The notes under the pieces are model-generated. The model worked only from the letters and a program-made list of their open reading frames with translations, was not told the origin of the DNA and did not search any database. The translations under genes and the position numbers were made by a program. Shown here in pieces: positions 44,600-53,066 of a DNA stretch of 64,000 bases (within the stretch, counting starts at the first letter, position 1; every line of letters starts with the position of its first letter). The stretch spans positions 352,501 to 416,500 of the forward strand of contig JAJGOT010000275.1 of the NCBI GenBank assembly GCA_022457155.1, in the 5' to 3' direction. Origin of the DNA: Cladopsammia gracilis (lineage: Eukaryota > Cnidaria > Anthozoa > Scleractinia > Dendrophylliidae).

Positions 44600-47500
44600 A
44601 TGAACAACGAGCGTGACGTTTTCGATAATATCCCTCAGCGCGAGCTTATCGCTTGGCTCGATGCTCAAGAAAGAAAACCCCTTTTGAGGTTTCCTCGCAA
44701 CGAGAACCTCACAGGGTTTGACCCTTTAGATCGAGAGCGTATGGGTGACTTTCTGATACCTAGTCGGATTGTTAAACTATATGATCGCGGCGAACAGGGC
44801 GAACAAGGCAGACCGGGACGAAGAAAGAGAACCATAAACTGGCGCTTTACTCAGGGTCTAACAAGACCTCTTGTACCCCAAATGATGAACAGAATCAAAC
44901 AAGCTGTTCGCACAAGGCATAAAGTCAAACTTACCTGGGCCTACAAGCTGCGAAACATCGAAACTGGTGAATCCATTGTTTACTATACAAACACCAGCAG
45001 CCCTTGGTTTTCTAAACTATCGCAAACGAAACGATGGTTGCAACAACAAGAAGAGCTTCGTCTTCAAGGTGAAAAAATCAACAGGCCTGATACGAAATGG
45101 GTTTTCGAAAGCGCTGTCTTTGTTGAGGCCAAAGCGATTTTAGATCGACACCCTTTGCAAATCGGTCTTGGCGAGTTGCCCGACTGGCTTCGTGACAAAA
45201 GAGAAGTCATCTCTCTTGACAACTACAACGACGATCTTTGCCTCTTTCGGTGTTTGGCGGTTCATCAAGGCGCTCGTATAGACAGGAGTACTCGCAGAGC
45301 CAGAGCCTTAGCGCAAAGCTTCTTTGCTCTTCACCGTAGAGGTTGTCCTAATGGCAATGTTGTTACTTTACAAAAGTTTCACTTGCTTGAAAGGCACTTT
45401 AGACAAGGGATTGCCGCTTACATTGTTACAGATGACGGCAACTTTGTTTTGAGTTACACACCTTCGCGCTACGATAAAGTCGGCACCCCTACGATGACTA
45501 TCGGTATCTACAACGCTCATGCCTTCTTAATCACTGACATAAACAAAGTCACAAACAACTACACTTGTGGTGATTGTTTGGCAAGGTTCACAAAATCCTG
45601 TAACCTAGTGCGCCACGCCAAGACTTGCACTCGCGGCGAAACCAAGATTTCCTGCCCCGGAAATCAGATCCTTGCCCCGGAGTCGGCTTTCGAGAAGGCC
45701 TTTTATCCAGAAGCTAATTTTGGTATCAGAGCAACCTGTTGGCTTGAATATGAGGCCCGGCAAAGGGGCATTCACATCCATCACCACAGATGTGGCCACG
45801 GCGGCGAACGCCTCATTGGTGGCTACAAGGTTGACGGCTATCACCCAGAGAGCAACACTGTGTTCCAGTTTCATGGCTGTCACTGGCACGGTTGCCGCCA
45901 GTGTTTCTCCTCACCGAAACAAAGAAATGAAGCGATCAAAAACGACAGGCAAGGCAACCCAATCACAAGGGAACAAGCATTCTTAAGAACTGCGCAAATC
46001 AGTCATGAGATCCGCACGATGCTCGGTTGTGATCTAGTTGAGCGATGGGAGCACGAGATGCCCCGGCCCTGGTGGTACGATCGAGCCCCACCTAAACGAA
46101 ACGAAACGTATCCACACGCTATCGTCTACGACTTCGAAGCCTATCAAGACAAGACCAAGGCAAGTCAGCCGACCAGAGATCTCTCTTACGAAAGCGAGCA
46201 CGTGCCTATCTCAGTCTCCATTGCAGACACGTTGGAGCCTGATCCAGAGTACATTTGCTCTAAAGATCCCCAAGAGCTTATCCGGCTGTTTTATCAATCT
46301 CTGGAGCGCCGTGGCAACGCGATCCGAGATGATATAGCTCAAAAATACATGCCGCCGGATCTTGAGGGGTTAACGGAAGACCAACAAAAACTCATCAAGC
46401 AATGGTGTGAACAGGTCCCAGTGGTTGGTTTCAATTCAGGCCGATATGATCTGCACCTTATCAGAAGACACTTTGTTTCTTATCTCGGACAAGAACACGA
46501 CGTCTTTGCAGGGGAGAAACAGAGACAAATCATGTTCATCAACACGCCCTCCTTCAAGTTCCTCGATGTCACAAACTATCTGTCCTCAGGCATCAATTAC
46601 GACAAATGGGTGAAGACGTATGGGGCGAAACAGACAAAGTCCTGGCTCCCATATGAATGGTTTGACAGCGCTGACAAACTTGACTACAAGGGGCTTCCGC
46701 CATACCGGTGCTGGTACTCACAACTCCGCAACTGTTTTACTCTTACTCCAGAGGAGTACAAGCAATGCGAACAGGTCTTCAAAGAGCGCGGCATGAAGAC
46801 CTTCGGAGACTGGCTGGAGTATTACAACAACCTAGATGTTACTCCCTTTCTCGAAACCCTCGAGAAAATGAAAGCGTTTTACACCAAGCTTGGGGTTGAC
46901 ATTTTCAAAGACGCTGTTTCTTTGCCTGGGGTTTCGATGCAATACATCCTGAGAGGAACCCTGAGAGGGCGTAACCGCCCCAAACTATTCGCCCCAAGTG
47001 CCGAAGCCTATGCAATGCTGAAAGAGGTTGTTGTTGGTGGCCCTAGCTTGGTGTTCACACGTAAACACGTGCGTGGTGAAACCCGAATCCGCTCACACAA
47101 ATACGACTTAGCTCGCATCGTCAAGCGTATTCTAGGCTTCGATGCGAACTCTCTTTACCCTAGCACCATGATGCAGAAAATGCCTTGTGGTAAAGAGAAA
47201 GTCGTGCAGTACGAAGATCCAGTAGAGGCCGCAAAAGACTTCTGGCTCAAGTTGCTCACGAAACAGTGGTTCGGCTTTGCCGAGGTCGACATTGAAGTCC
47301 CTCAGGACTTGTGGGAGCACTTCGAAGAGTTTCCTCCGCTCTTTGTAAACCGCAGCGTGGGCGAAGAGGACGTCCCTCAGCACATGAAGGATTACCTCGC
47401 TAAAAGCAACAGAACCCACTTGCCCGGGCAAAAGAAGCTGCTGGGTGTTCTCCAAGCTAAAAAGATGCTGCTGTACGCTCCAGTGCTTGAATGGCTCCAT

Positions 47501-48409
47501 AACCACGGACTCCACATAACCGCGGTCTACCGCACGATCGACTATACACCCATCAAGATCTTCGACTGGTTCGTCCAGGAGGTCGCAAACAACCGAAGGA
47601 AAGGCGATGCTGACAAAGAAAAAGCCTTGCTCGCAGAAGTGTTCAAGCTTTTGGGCAACAGCGCTTACGGCAAGTTCATCGAAGCTGTTGAGCGACAGAC
47701 AAGAGTTGTGTACACCAACGACGAAGACACTGTCGACAAACACCTGCGCTCAGTCTGGTTTGAAGATCTCGAAGACATCGGGGGCTCATACAAGATCGAG
47801 TTGCGCAAAAACAAGGTCACCATAAACCGCCCCTTTCAAGTCGGTATCGTCGTATATCAACTTGCTAAGTTGCGCATGCTGCAGTTCTACTACGAGTTCC
47901 TCGACCACTATCTCGACAGGCGCGACTTCGAGCTTATCCAGATGGACACGGACAGCATGTACTTCGCCCTTTCATACGACACTCTCGAAGAAGCAGTTTG
48001 CCCCGAACTTCGCGCTCAGTTCGAAAGGGAGAAAAACAAGTGGCTCTCCTGGGACAAGTGGAGCAGCAGAGAACCCGGCTTGTTCAAGCTTGAAAAGGAA
48101 GGCACTCGAGCCATCGCTCTATGCAGCAAGTGCTATTACGTAGAAGACGAGGAAAGCGGAGAGGCCAAGATGTCCTCCAAGGGCGTCAACAAGCGGCAAA
48201 ATGAGCTTCAGTGGGAAAGATACGAGCGGGCCCTTGAAGGCTACAAGGACATGGCCACAAACAGAGGCTTTCGAATGCATGAAGGGGCCATGTACACGTA
48301 CAAACAGCGTAAGCTGGGTCTCAGCGCCTACTACGACAAGCGTTGGGTGCTGCCAGACGGTATTCACACAGAACCAATCGAGTTTCACAACCCAGCTGGC
48401 GGCAACTGA
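44600..48409 (+). CDS. PolB: Polinton protein-primed family B DNA polymerase with N-terminal accessory domains
   Basis: It replicates the element. The frame is open from an ATG at 44564, but the ATG at 44600 follows a TATATA motif as in the other genes, so I prefer it. Positions here count from 44564. An OTU-like motif DLCLFRCLAVHQG (Cys ~226) with NAHAFLI (His ~319) comes first, then a CxxC...HxxxxC finger (335-356), then a nuclease-like motif KVDGYHPESNTVFQFHGCHW (~422-441). The 3'-5' exonuclease has YDFEAY (~522), VGFNSGRYDLHL and YYNNLDVTPF. The polymerase has FDANSLYPSTM (motif A, Asp ~860), KLLGNSAYGKF (motif B, ~1031) and MDTDSMYF (motif C, ~1127). All catalytic residues are present, about 1,270 codons without a break. 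Its 3' end overlaps the convergent integrase by 25 bp. Confidence 0.95.
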   Translation: MNNERDVFDNIPQRELIAWLDAQERKPLLRFPRNENLTGFDPLDRERMGDFLIPSRIVKLYDRGEQGEQGRPGRRKRTINWRFTQGLTRPLVPQMMNRIKQAVRTRHKVKLTWAYKLRNIETGESIVYYTNTSSPWFSKLSQTKRWLQQQEELRLQGEKINRPDTKWVFESAVFVEAKAILDRHPLQIGLGELPDWLRDKREVISLDNYNDDLCLFRCLAVHQGARIDRSTRRARALAQSFFALHRRGCPNGNVVTLQKFHLLERHFRQGIAAYIVTDDGNFVLSYTPSRYDKVGTPTMTIGIYNAHAFLITDINKVTNNYTCGDCLARFTKSCNLVRHAKTCTRGETKISCPGNQILAPESAFEKAFYPEANFGIRATCWLEYEARQRGIHIHHHRCGHGGERLIGGYKVDGYHPESNTVFQFHGCHWHGCRQCFSSPKQRNEAIKNDRQGNPITREQAFLRTAQISHEIRTMLGCDLVERWEHEMPRPWWYDRAPPKRNETYPHAIVYDFEAYQDKTKASQPTRDLSYESEHVPISVSIADTLEPDPEYICSKDPQELIRLFYQSLERRGNAIRDDIAQKYMPPDLEGLTEDQQKLIKQWCEQVPVVGFNSGRYDLHLIRRHFVSYLGQEHDVFAGEKQRQIMFINTPSFKFLDVTNYLSSGINYDKWVKTYGAKQTKSWLPYEWFDSADKLDYKGLPPYRCWYSQLRNCFTLTPEEYKQCEQVFKERGMKTFGDWLEYYNNLDVTPFLETLEKMKAFYTKLGVDIFKDAVSLPGVSMQYILRGTLRGRNRPKLFAPSAEAYAMLKEVVVGGPSLVFTRKHVRGETRIRSHKYDLARIVKRILGFDANSLYPSTMMQKMPCGKEKVVQYEDPVEAAKDFWLKLLTKQWFGFAEVDIEVPQDLWEHFEEFPPLFVNRSVGEEDVPQHMKDYLAKSNRTHLPGQKKLLGVLQAKKMLLYAPVLEWLHNHGLHITAVYRTIDYTPIKIFDWFVQEVANNRRKGDADKEKALLAEVFKLLGNSAYGKFIEAVERQTRVVYTNDEDTVDKHLRSVWFEDLEDIGGSYKIELRKNKVTINRPFQVGIVVYQLAKLRMLQFYYEFLDHYLDRRDFELIQMDTDSMYFALSYDTLEEAVCPELRAQFEREKNKWLSWDKWSSREPGLFKLEKEGTRAIALCSKCYYVEDEESGEAKMSSKGVNKRQNELQWERYERALEGYKDMATNRGFRMHEGAMYTYKQRKLGLSAYYDKRWVLPDGIHTEPIEFHNPAGGN

Positions 48410-50041
48410 GTACCCGGCGGCACAACCATCAACTCTTCACGCACAAACCCACGCTTGGGTCCGTCATACAGATAATACACGACAGGCGCCTCTGGCTTGG
48501 TGACAGCCTTCTCGATGTTGTAGACTTTCAAAGACCAGATCGGATCAGTTGCCCGTCGACTACCGCCCTCAAGTTCGCCAGGTTGATACAAATATCTCAC
48601 GTGGACTCCATGAGGGAGCTTCTTTTCGGAGAATCCCACAGGTCTAGCATATGGGGTTGCGGGCTTGGCTGAGGTGGCTTTCTCTTTGATCGCTTTAGCA
48701 GGCTTCTTGCCAGTTAGACGAGTCACTTCATTGTTCAAGGCCGAGATAACATCTGGCAGCCGTTTAAGGACGTTCGCGCGAAAATCTTCTAACATTGATT
48801 TTTTTATAAAACTTTTACTACAGCTAGGTTATGAGTTACTCGTGTCAGAAATGCCAAAAAATGAGGGGGTCACCGACTTCGTTTCTGAGATAAGCTATCT
48901 GAAAGGCAACCCTTATTTTGAAAAATTGGTCTTCCTTTCGGGATGTGACGCCACTGTCTGTTAGTCCAAAATTATTGCAAATGAATCCCTAAAATGCAAC
49001 TTTCTTTCCCAAATTTTATGCGAGTAGGTCTGTTCAGCAAATTCATTCAACTGGTGACGTTCCTTGAAGTAAATTTCACTCTTTAAACAACAGCATTTGC
49101 AAACTCTGACAGCCGCAAGTTGGCAGGATTCGATGGCGCGCGGGTAGAAAAATGGAAAAAATTCAAACTTCCTACATTGATTTTTTGCTCATTTTTTTAC
49201 AATCTGTCGAAAATTGGCAAAGAAAATTATCTATCAAAAAAAAATTGGGGGTCACCAACCATCCAAGCGAGTTAAATCTAAGCAAAGTCAACGCAACGGC
49301 TACCAGTCCTTTATGTGCTTAGTTTTCTTCTCTTGCGCGCGCGCTCGTGCATGACGAAGCATGGCGTTGCGACATGAATTGCGTGCGCAGTAAGGATGCA
49401 CATAAACAATTAGCGCGAACGTCCTTAACCCATGCAGTCGACCGGCCAGAGGGCAGATTCATTTCAACTGCGTACTGGTAACCAAACAATCGTTCAGCCA
49501 GGGTTCTGTTGAATCTTTCAACAATCCCTTGGTCTCTGTGGATATCAACGCGCCCACGGCGAATGGTTGTTTTATGGGCCCCAGTCTCTTTAGTCACAGC
49601 TCCCATAAACTCTGTCCCCGGGTCGACTTGCAACAGTTTTGGCCATTTCAAAGGCCCGCGCCTATATACCCGGGCCAGCGCTTTCGAAACGTCATCAGAC
49701 TCTTTCGAGGTCAAGGGCTCTGCTGCTTTGTAACGACTGGCCACATCAACAACTGTCAAAGCATATTTGTAAACCTTTCTCCCGTGAGGTAGTTTGTCGT
49801 GTGGCAAAAAAAGTAGATCCGCTTGATGCACTGAATTGGGCGTGAAGACATCAAACTTAGGCCTAGGGATGTGACGTGGCGCAGGGAGATATATTTGCCA
49901 AAGGGCTTGTTTGACGAGCCACCTTTTGGCTACATCTTCTGAGACCTTGGCTGCTGCAGCTAGCTTTTTCACAGCGGCAAGCCCTTTCCAATAGCCTTTG
50001 GGCCCGTAATAGATTTTTGAAAGTTTCGCCTCCATATACAT
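48385..50041 (-). pseudogene. INT: Polinton retrovirus-like integrase, split by a MITE
   Basis: The integrase inserts element ends into host DNA. The N-terminal part (50041 to 49429) has a helical region MEAKLSKIYYGPKGYWKGL and the rve catalytic core: HQADLLFLPHD (Asp), TVVDVASRYK (core strand), LLQVDPGTEFMG (Asp) and DQGIVERFNRTLAERLFG (Glu). The C-terminal part (48763 to 48385) contains NNEVTRLTGKKP and a tail with WSLKVYNIEK and YYLYDGPKRGFVREEL, typical of the chromodomain-like end. A 657-bp TTAA-flanked insertion (48768-49424) separates them. The catalytic triad lies entirely before the break, but the C-terminal domain is lost from the frame. The choice between ATGs at 50041 and 50035 is open. 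Confidence 0.9.
48768..49424. mobile_element. TTAA-flanked MITE inside the Polinton integrase
   Basis: The termini GGACGTTCGCGC and GCGCGAACGTCC are 12-bp inverted repeats flanked by TTAA (48764-48767 and 49425-49428). This is a piggyBac-type target signature. The 657-bp interior is AT-rich, contains GGGGGTCACC twice, and has no credible gene. Confidence 0.9.
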
Positions 50042-50045
50042 GTGT

Positions 50046-50474
50046 TTACAGAAAGCGAAACGCTGCATAACCAAGGGCGAGTGCGCCAGTGCCGATAAAC
50101 AAGAGTTCGCCTTGTTTCTGCTGTGGGCCGGGCTTATAGAAGTCAGAGAACTCGGGCTCTTTGGGGAGTGTTATTTGCGCCTCTTGGTGTGTTTGATTGT
50201 AGAGCACTAGAGCTTGGTCAGTGCTAGAGAAGTTCTTTTTCGCTTGATCTTTGAGCCGATCATTGGTTGCAATCCAGTCGAGGAGCTTTGTGCGGTCTTT
50301 CTGATATTTGGCGTAGGCCGCTTGATAGGCTTCTAACGCTTTATCGTGCCTAATCTTTTCATCCATTGCAGCTTTACCGTTATCACCTGACAAGTATTTT
50401 GCAAGATAATTGCCGCCAGTGAAAGCGGCTGCATTCAAAATTGCTCCACCAACCATGATAGCGATTGAGGCCAT
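50046..50474 (-). CDS. Small Polinton protein with N- and C-terminal hydrophobic segments
   Basis: 142 codons. An N-terminal hydrophobic stretch (SIAIMVGGAILNAAAF), a charged, helical middle (DKALEAYQAAYAKYQKDRTK) and a C-terminal hydrophobic stretch (LLFIGTGALALGYAAFRFL) suggest two membrane passes or membrane anchoring. The start is fixed by ATTATATACAAG immediately before ATG. It ends 4 bp before the integrase start, in the same left-reading gene series. Function unknown; a virion membrane or minor structural role is a guess from context. Confidence 0.75.
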   Translation of the reverse strand: MASIAIMVGGAILNAAAFTGGNYLAKYLSGDNGKAAMDEKIRHDKALEAYQAAYAKYQKDRTKLLDWIATNDRLKDQAKKNFSSTDQALVLYNQTHQEAQITLPKEPEFSDFYKPGPQQKQGELLFIGTGALALGYAAFRFL

Positions 50475-50485
50475 CTTGTATATAA

Positions 50486-50707
50486 TTACATCGTGGCTGG
50501 GAGGATTTTCTGGTTCTCGAGGTATTTCTTGAGCGCGATGCTCCCAGTCATGACAGCTGCGAACTTGACGTAATTCATCAGATTCGCGCTGGGGTCGCCT
50601 GTGAGGTTTTCTTTGATGATTTTCTTGCCAATCCAGCCAATACCAGCGACAAGGCCAGTGAGTGTGGCAGCATCAAGAACAGATTTCACGAGCTTGTTGT
50701 CAGACAT
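50486..50707 (-). CDS. Small Polinton membrane protein
   Basis: 73 codons with two predicted hydrophobic helices (TLTGLVAGIGWIGKKI and VKFAAVMTGSIALKKYL). ATATACACC directly precedes the ATG. Its ATG overlaps the stop of the upstream small gene by 8 bp. Not recognised beyond that. The opening MSDNKLVK resembles SDNKLIK in the protein at 61073-61498. Confidence 0.7.
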   Translation of the reverse strand: MSDNKLVKSVLDAATLTGLVAGIGWIGKKIIKENLTGDPSANLMNYVKFAAVMTGSIALKKYLENQKILPATM

Positions 50708-50870
50708 GGTGTATATTTATGTTTTTTTCAGTCGACCCCTCATCGCTCTCTGTTAGTTCTGTGGCTAAGCGCCAAACTGTTTTAAGAGCAGTGATGTTGA
50801 ATCTTAACGTAAAAAGAAGAATGCCGCCGATTGCAGCCCCATTTACAAAGCCTTGAAAGAGATTGGCCAT
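50700..50870 (-). CDS. Very small Polinton membrane protein (56 aa)
   Basis: It starts MANLFQGFVNGAAIGGILLF with a single hydrophobic segment, then a polar tail. The start is chosen because TATATATACACA abuts this ATG; a longer upstream frame lacks that signal. Unknown function. Confidence 0.65.
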   Translation of the reverse strand: MANLFQGFVNGAAIGGILLFTLRFNITALKTVWRLATELTESDEGSTEKNINIHHV

Positions 50871-50883
50871 TGTGTATATATAT

Positions 50884-51291
50884 TTACTCCATCTCACAAA
50901 GTCTTCGTCTCGGTGGCCTCTGTGTTGGTGGATGGGCCTCTGCTGCTGGTGGTGGTGTCTTGTTGCGCCCAAGTGCATTCATAATGGCCTCGCGCTGGTA
51001 ATAGACACCCAAAGCGGAGACAATCAAACCTCCAACACCAAGGATGAAAACAGTGTTGCTGCTAGATTCTGCCTTTGTCGAGTTTTGGGGCGCCTGGTTT
51101 GGGGCAGGCTCGTTTGCCTGGCTGGCTTCTTTTTTTGCCTTTCTTGCCAGACGGTTTCGTTCAGCCAGAGCTTTTCCAGAAGCAACACGGCCAGGGTTTT
51201 TTGCTGGAGCAGTCTTTGGGGTATCAGAGGTAACGTGCGTGGGTGTTGGAGCGACTTTTTCTTCAGGGATCACCTCGAGCGGTTGTGCCAT
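50884..51291 (-). CDS. Polinton Ala/Pro/Lys-rich single-pass membrane protein
   Basis: 135 codons. A basic, low-complexity N-terminal half (KALAERNRLARKAKKEASQA) is followed by one hydrophobic helix (TVFILGVGGLIVSALGVYY) and a Pro/Arg-rich tail. TATACACG directly precedes ATG. The basic region could bind DNA or the capsid interior; this is inference only. Confidence 0.7.
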   Translation of the reverse strand: MAQPLEVIPEEKVAPTPTHVTSDTPKTAPAKNPGRVASGKALAERNRLARKAKKEASQANEPAPNQAPQNSTKAESSSNTVFILGVGGLIVSALGVYYQREAIMNALGRNKTPPPAAEAHPPTQRPPRRRLCEME

Positions 51292-51341
51292 CGTGTATAT
51301 TATTTCATTTTTAAAAACTACAAGATTCCTTCATGGTTCCT

Positions 51342-51962
51342 TCATGGTTCCTTCGTGGTTCCTTCATGGTTCCTTCGTGGTGCATCAACTTCATCAAAGC
51401 CCTCCAGTGGGTAACCTTCACTGTCCCTGCTTGGGTGAACGGGTGGAGCAGGTTGAGGGGGCTCCTTTTTGAAGTCGATGTGTTTTGTAGTGATCAAAGC
51501 AGCATTGGCCAAGGCCAAGAATCGCCCACATCGCAGTGCAAGACCTCCAGCAAGAGATGACAATTCATGTTGAATCATGTAGTCATTTTTGAGTTCTTTC
51601 TGCAGGGCCTCCACATCGTCAATCTTAACAACCATGCCGGCGCCTTTGCTTACGAGCTTTATGAAGCTGTCAATCAGAGACTCGGTCGTCTTGTTGCCGA
51701 CGTAGGCTTCATACCTTTTGTAGAACTTTTCAACCTCTTTATCCGTCAGTCGCTTAACTTGCTCGTGTGTGAGCTGGACACCAATGGCTTCTTTTGATTT
51801 GCCTGTTGAAACAAGGACTGCCAGTTTTTCACGTTGAGCCTGAGTGTCTGAACCTGTTAAGACTTCAGGAATCGCCGACGGTAAGGAGCTATCAGGGCCT
51901 GACTCCAGCATCTGCATGATTTCATTCAGTGCGGCCTCATCTCCAGAGTTAGCGTGAGCCAT
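51342..51962 (-). CDS. Polinton protein, acidic/helical, unknown function
   Basis: 206 codons from the ATG at 51962, which follows TATATATATACA. The sequence is helical and acidic at the start (MAHANSGDEAALNEIMQMLE), has a mixed central region (LTDKEVEKFYKRYEAYVG) and a Pro-rich C-terminus. No catalytic motif is evident. Upstream, the small gene at 51960-52184 reads into it without a stop, so a longer fused protein may also be made. The 3' end contains a short TGGTTCCTTC repeat just past the coding region. Confidence 0.7.
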   Translation of the reverse strand: MAHANSGDEAALNEIMQMLESGPDSSLPSAIPEVLTGSDTQAQREKLAVLVSTGKSKEAIGVQLTHEQVKRLTDKEVEKFYKRYEAYVGNKTTESLIDSFIKLVSKGAGMVVKIDDVEALQKELKNDYMIQHELSSLAGGLALRCGRFLALANAALITTKHIDFKKEPPQPAPPVHPSRDSEGYPLEGFDEVDAPRRNHEGTTKEP

Positions 51963-52184
51963 TGTATATATATATAGACATAGATTATATTTTCTGAGGG
52001 ACTCCAGAAACTTGGTAATTACGTCTAATTCTTTGATGGCCTCCAGAAGTTCCGACTCAGGAATTTCTTCTGGATTAAATCCTTTCGCTTCTAGCTTCTG
52101 GGCTTCTTCCATTGCGCACTTCTCTATCAGCTTCAGGGTTTCTGCATCCAGTGTGAGCTCGTCTCCGTGCATATCGCGGGCCAT
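51963..52184 (-). CDS. Small Polinton gene fused in frame to its downstream neighbour
   Basis: The start MARDMHGDELTLDAETLKLI is preceded by ATATATACACG, the element's start signal. The frame has no stop before it runs through the next gene's TATA motif and ATG, so the promoter is translated as LYIYT. Loss of a stop codon, or a real overlap with readthrough, would explain this. Acidic helical protein of unknown role. Confidence 0.55.
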
Positions 52185-52194
52185 CGTGTATATA

Positions 52195-52434
52195 TTAATT
52201 CTCAATTATTTTTTTGATGTCAGGTAAGATATTTTCAATCTCCCGTATGAGTGAAGCCATTGTGTCTGGCATTTTAACGACTTTCAAAGGATATCGGCTA
52301 AGAAGCATGAGGCGCAGATCGTCCTCTCCAGCGGCTTTGATTTTCTGGATTTGCATCTCTTCCGTCCTGCTCTGTAATTCACCAAGAAGCTGTGAAAAGA
52401 CTGTGAGCTTGTGGAGACTGGTGGAGGTATTCAT
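52195..52434 (-). CDS. Small Polinton helical protein (79 aa)
   Basis: It begins MNTSTSLHKLTVFSQLLGEL at an ATG that follows ATATATACTCTGGACC. It is entirely helical and charged, with no membrane segment. Its stop is 10 bp before the next ATG. Unrecognised. Confidence 0.65.
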   Translation of the reverse strand: MNTSTSLHKLTVFSQLLGELQSRTEEMQIQKIKAAGEDDLRLMLLSRYPLKVVKMPDTMASLIREIENILPDIKKIIEN

Positions 52435-52457
52435 GGTCCAGAGTATATATTGTGTTT

Positions 52458-53060
52458 TCACATTTTCACTTCAACCCCATATGGCTGCTGCAGAGAGAAG
52501 ACTAGGTGAGAAAACGCGTGTCTCTTTATTTTTGCAATCAACTTTTTGTAATCTTCATATTCAAGATCATCGCCTGCATAGTCCTCAAAGATGAACTTCG
52601 TTGTTTTTCTTGATGGGGTGTAAAAAAGCACAACCGCTGCAATGTTGTTCCTAAAAGGTTTCACAATGCTGGTTACATGTTGGGTTATCACCCACACTGA
52701 CAAGCCGCCGTGGCGCCCACTGAAGCCAAGTTTCACAAGTTGACCCTTGAGACTTGTCAAATCCTCCGAAGCAGCACAGTCATCGAGCACAAAGAGCGTG
52801 TTTGTCCCGTCGAAGTGATAACTGGCTATAATTAACCATTTTTCAATCTCATGCTGCTGACAGACTATCACGAAAATGCGTGGATCCTTGTCCACGAAAC
52901 CGTCGTAGGTCTTGTTGCGGACAAATGTTGGGCAGAAGAGAACAATATAGTCAAACTTGCCCCTGAAGGGGCCGCGTAGCTGATTCAGAAGATATTGTGT
53001 TTTGCCAGAGTTAGTAGGCCCGATAATTAGGGCATTGAAAGGCAGCTTTTGGGGGTCCAT
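52458..53060 (-). CDS. ATP: Polinton genome-packaging ATPase (A32/FtsK-HerA type)
   Basis: 200 codons. Walker A GPTNSGKT (residues 14-21), Walker B TLFVLDDC (88-95) and the downstream sensor-type WVITQ (123-127) match the poxvirus A32-like packaging ATPases of viruses with double-jelly-roll capsids. It would drive DNA into preformed capsids. The length is typical and the frame intact. ATATAG precedes ATG. It sits 6 bp downstream of the major capsid gene, the usual pairing of morphogenesis genes. Confidence 0.92.
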   Translation of the reverse strand: MDPQKLPFNALIIGPTNSGKTQYLLNQLRGPFRGKFDYIVLFCPTFVRNKTYDGFVDKDPRIFVIVCQQHEIEKWLIIASYHFDGTNTLFVLDDCAASEDLTSLKGQLVKLGFSGRHGGLSVWVITQHVTSIVKPFRNNIAAVVLFYTPSRKTTKFIFEDYAGDDLEYEDYKKLIAKIKRHAFSHLVFSLQQPYGVEVKM

Positions 53061-53066
53061 CTATAT

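Noticed and set aside
47132..47743. 203-codon antisense ORF
   Set aside because: It lies entirely opposite the polymerase palm domain and is a shadow frame; the sense strand has the catalytic motifs.
48665..48964. ORF across the integrase/MITE junction
   Set aside because: It is antisense to the integrase remnant and runs into the MITE; no protein-like features.
49319..50074. Retrovirus or Ty3-type integrase
   Set aside because: The core is rve-type, but it lies in a Polinton with polymerase B, capsid and ATPase genes and no gag, protease, RT or LTR.
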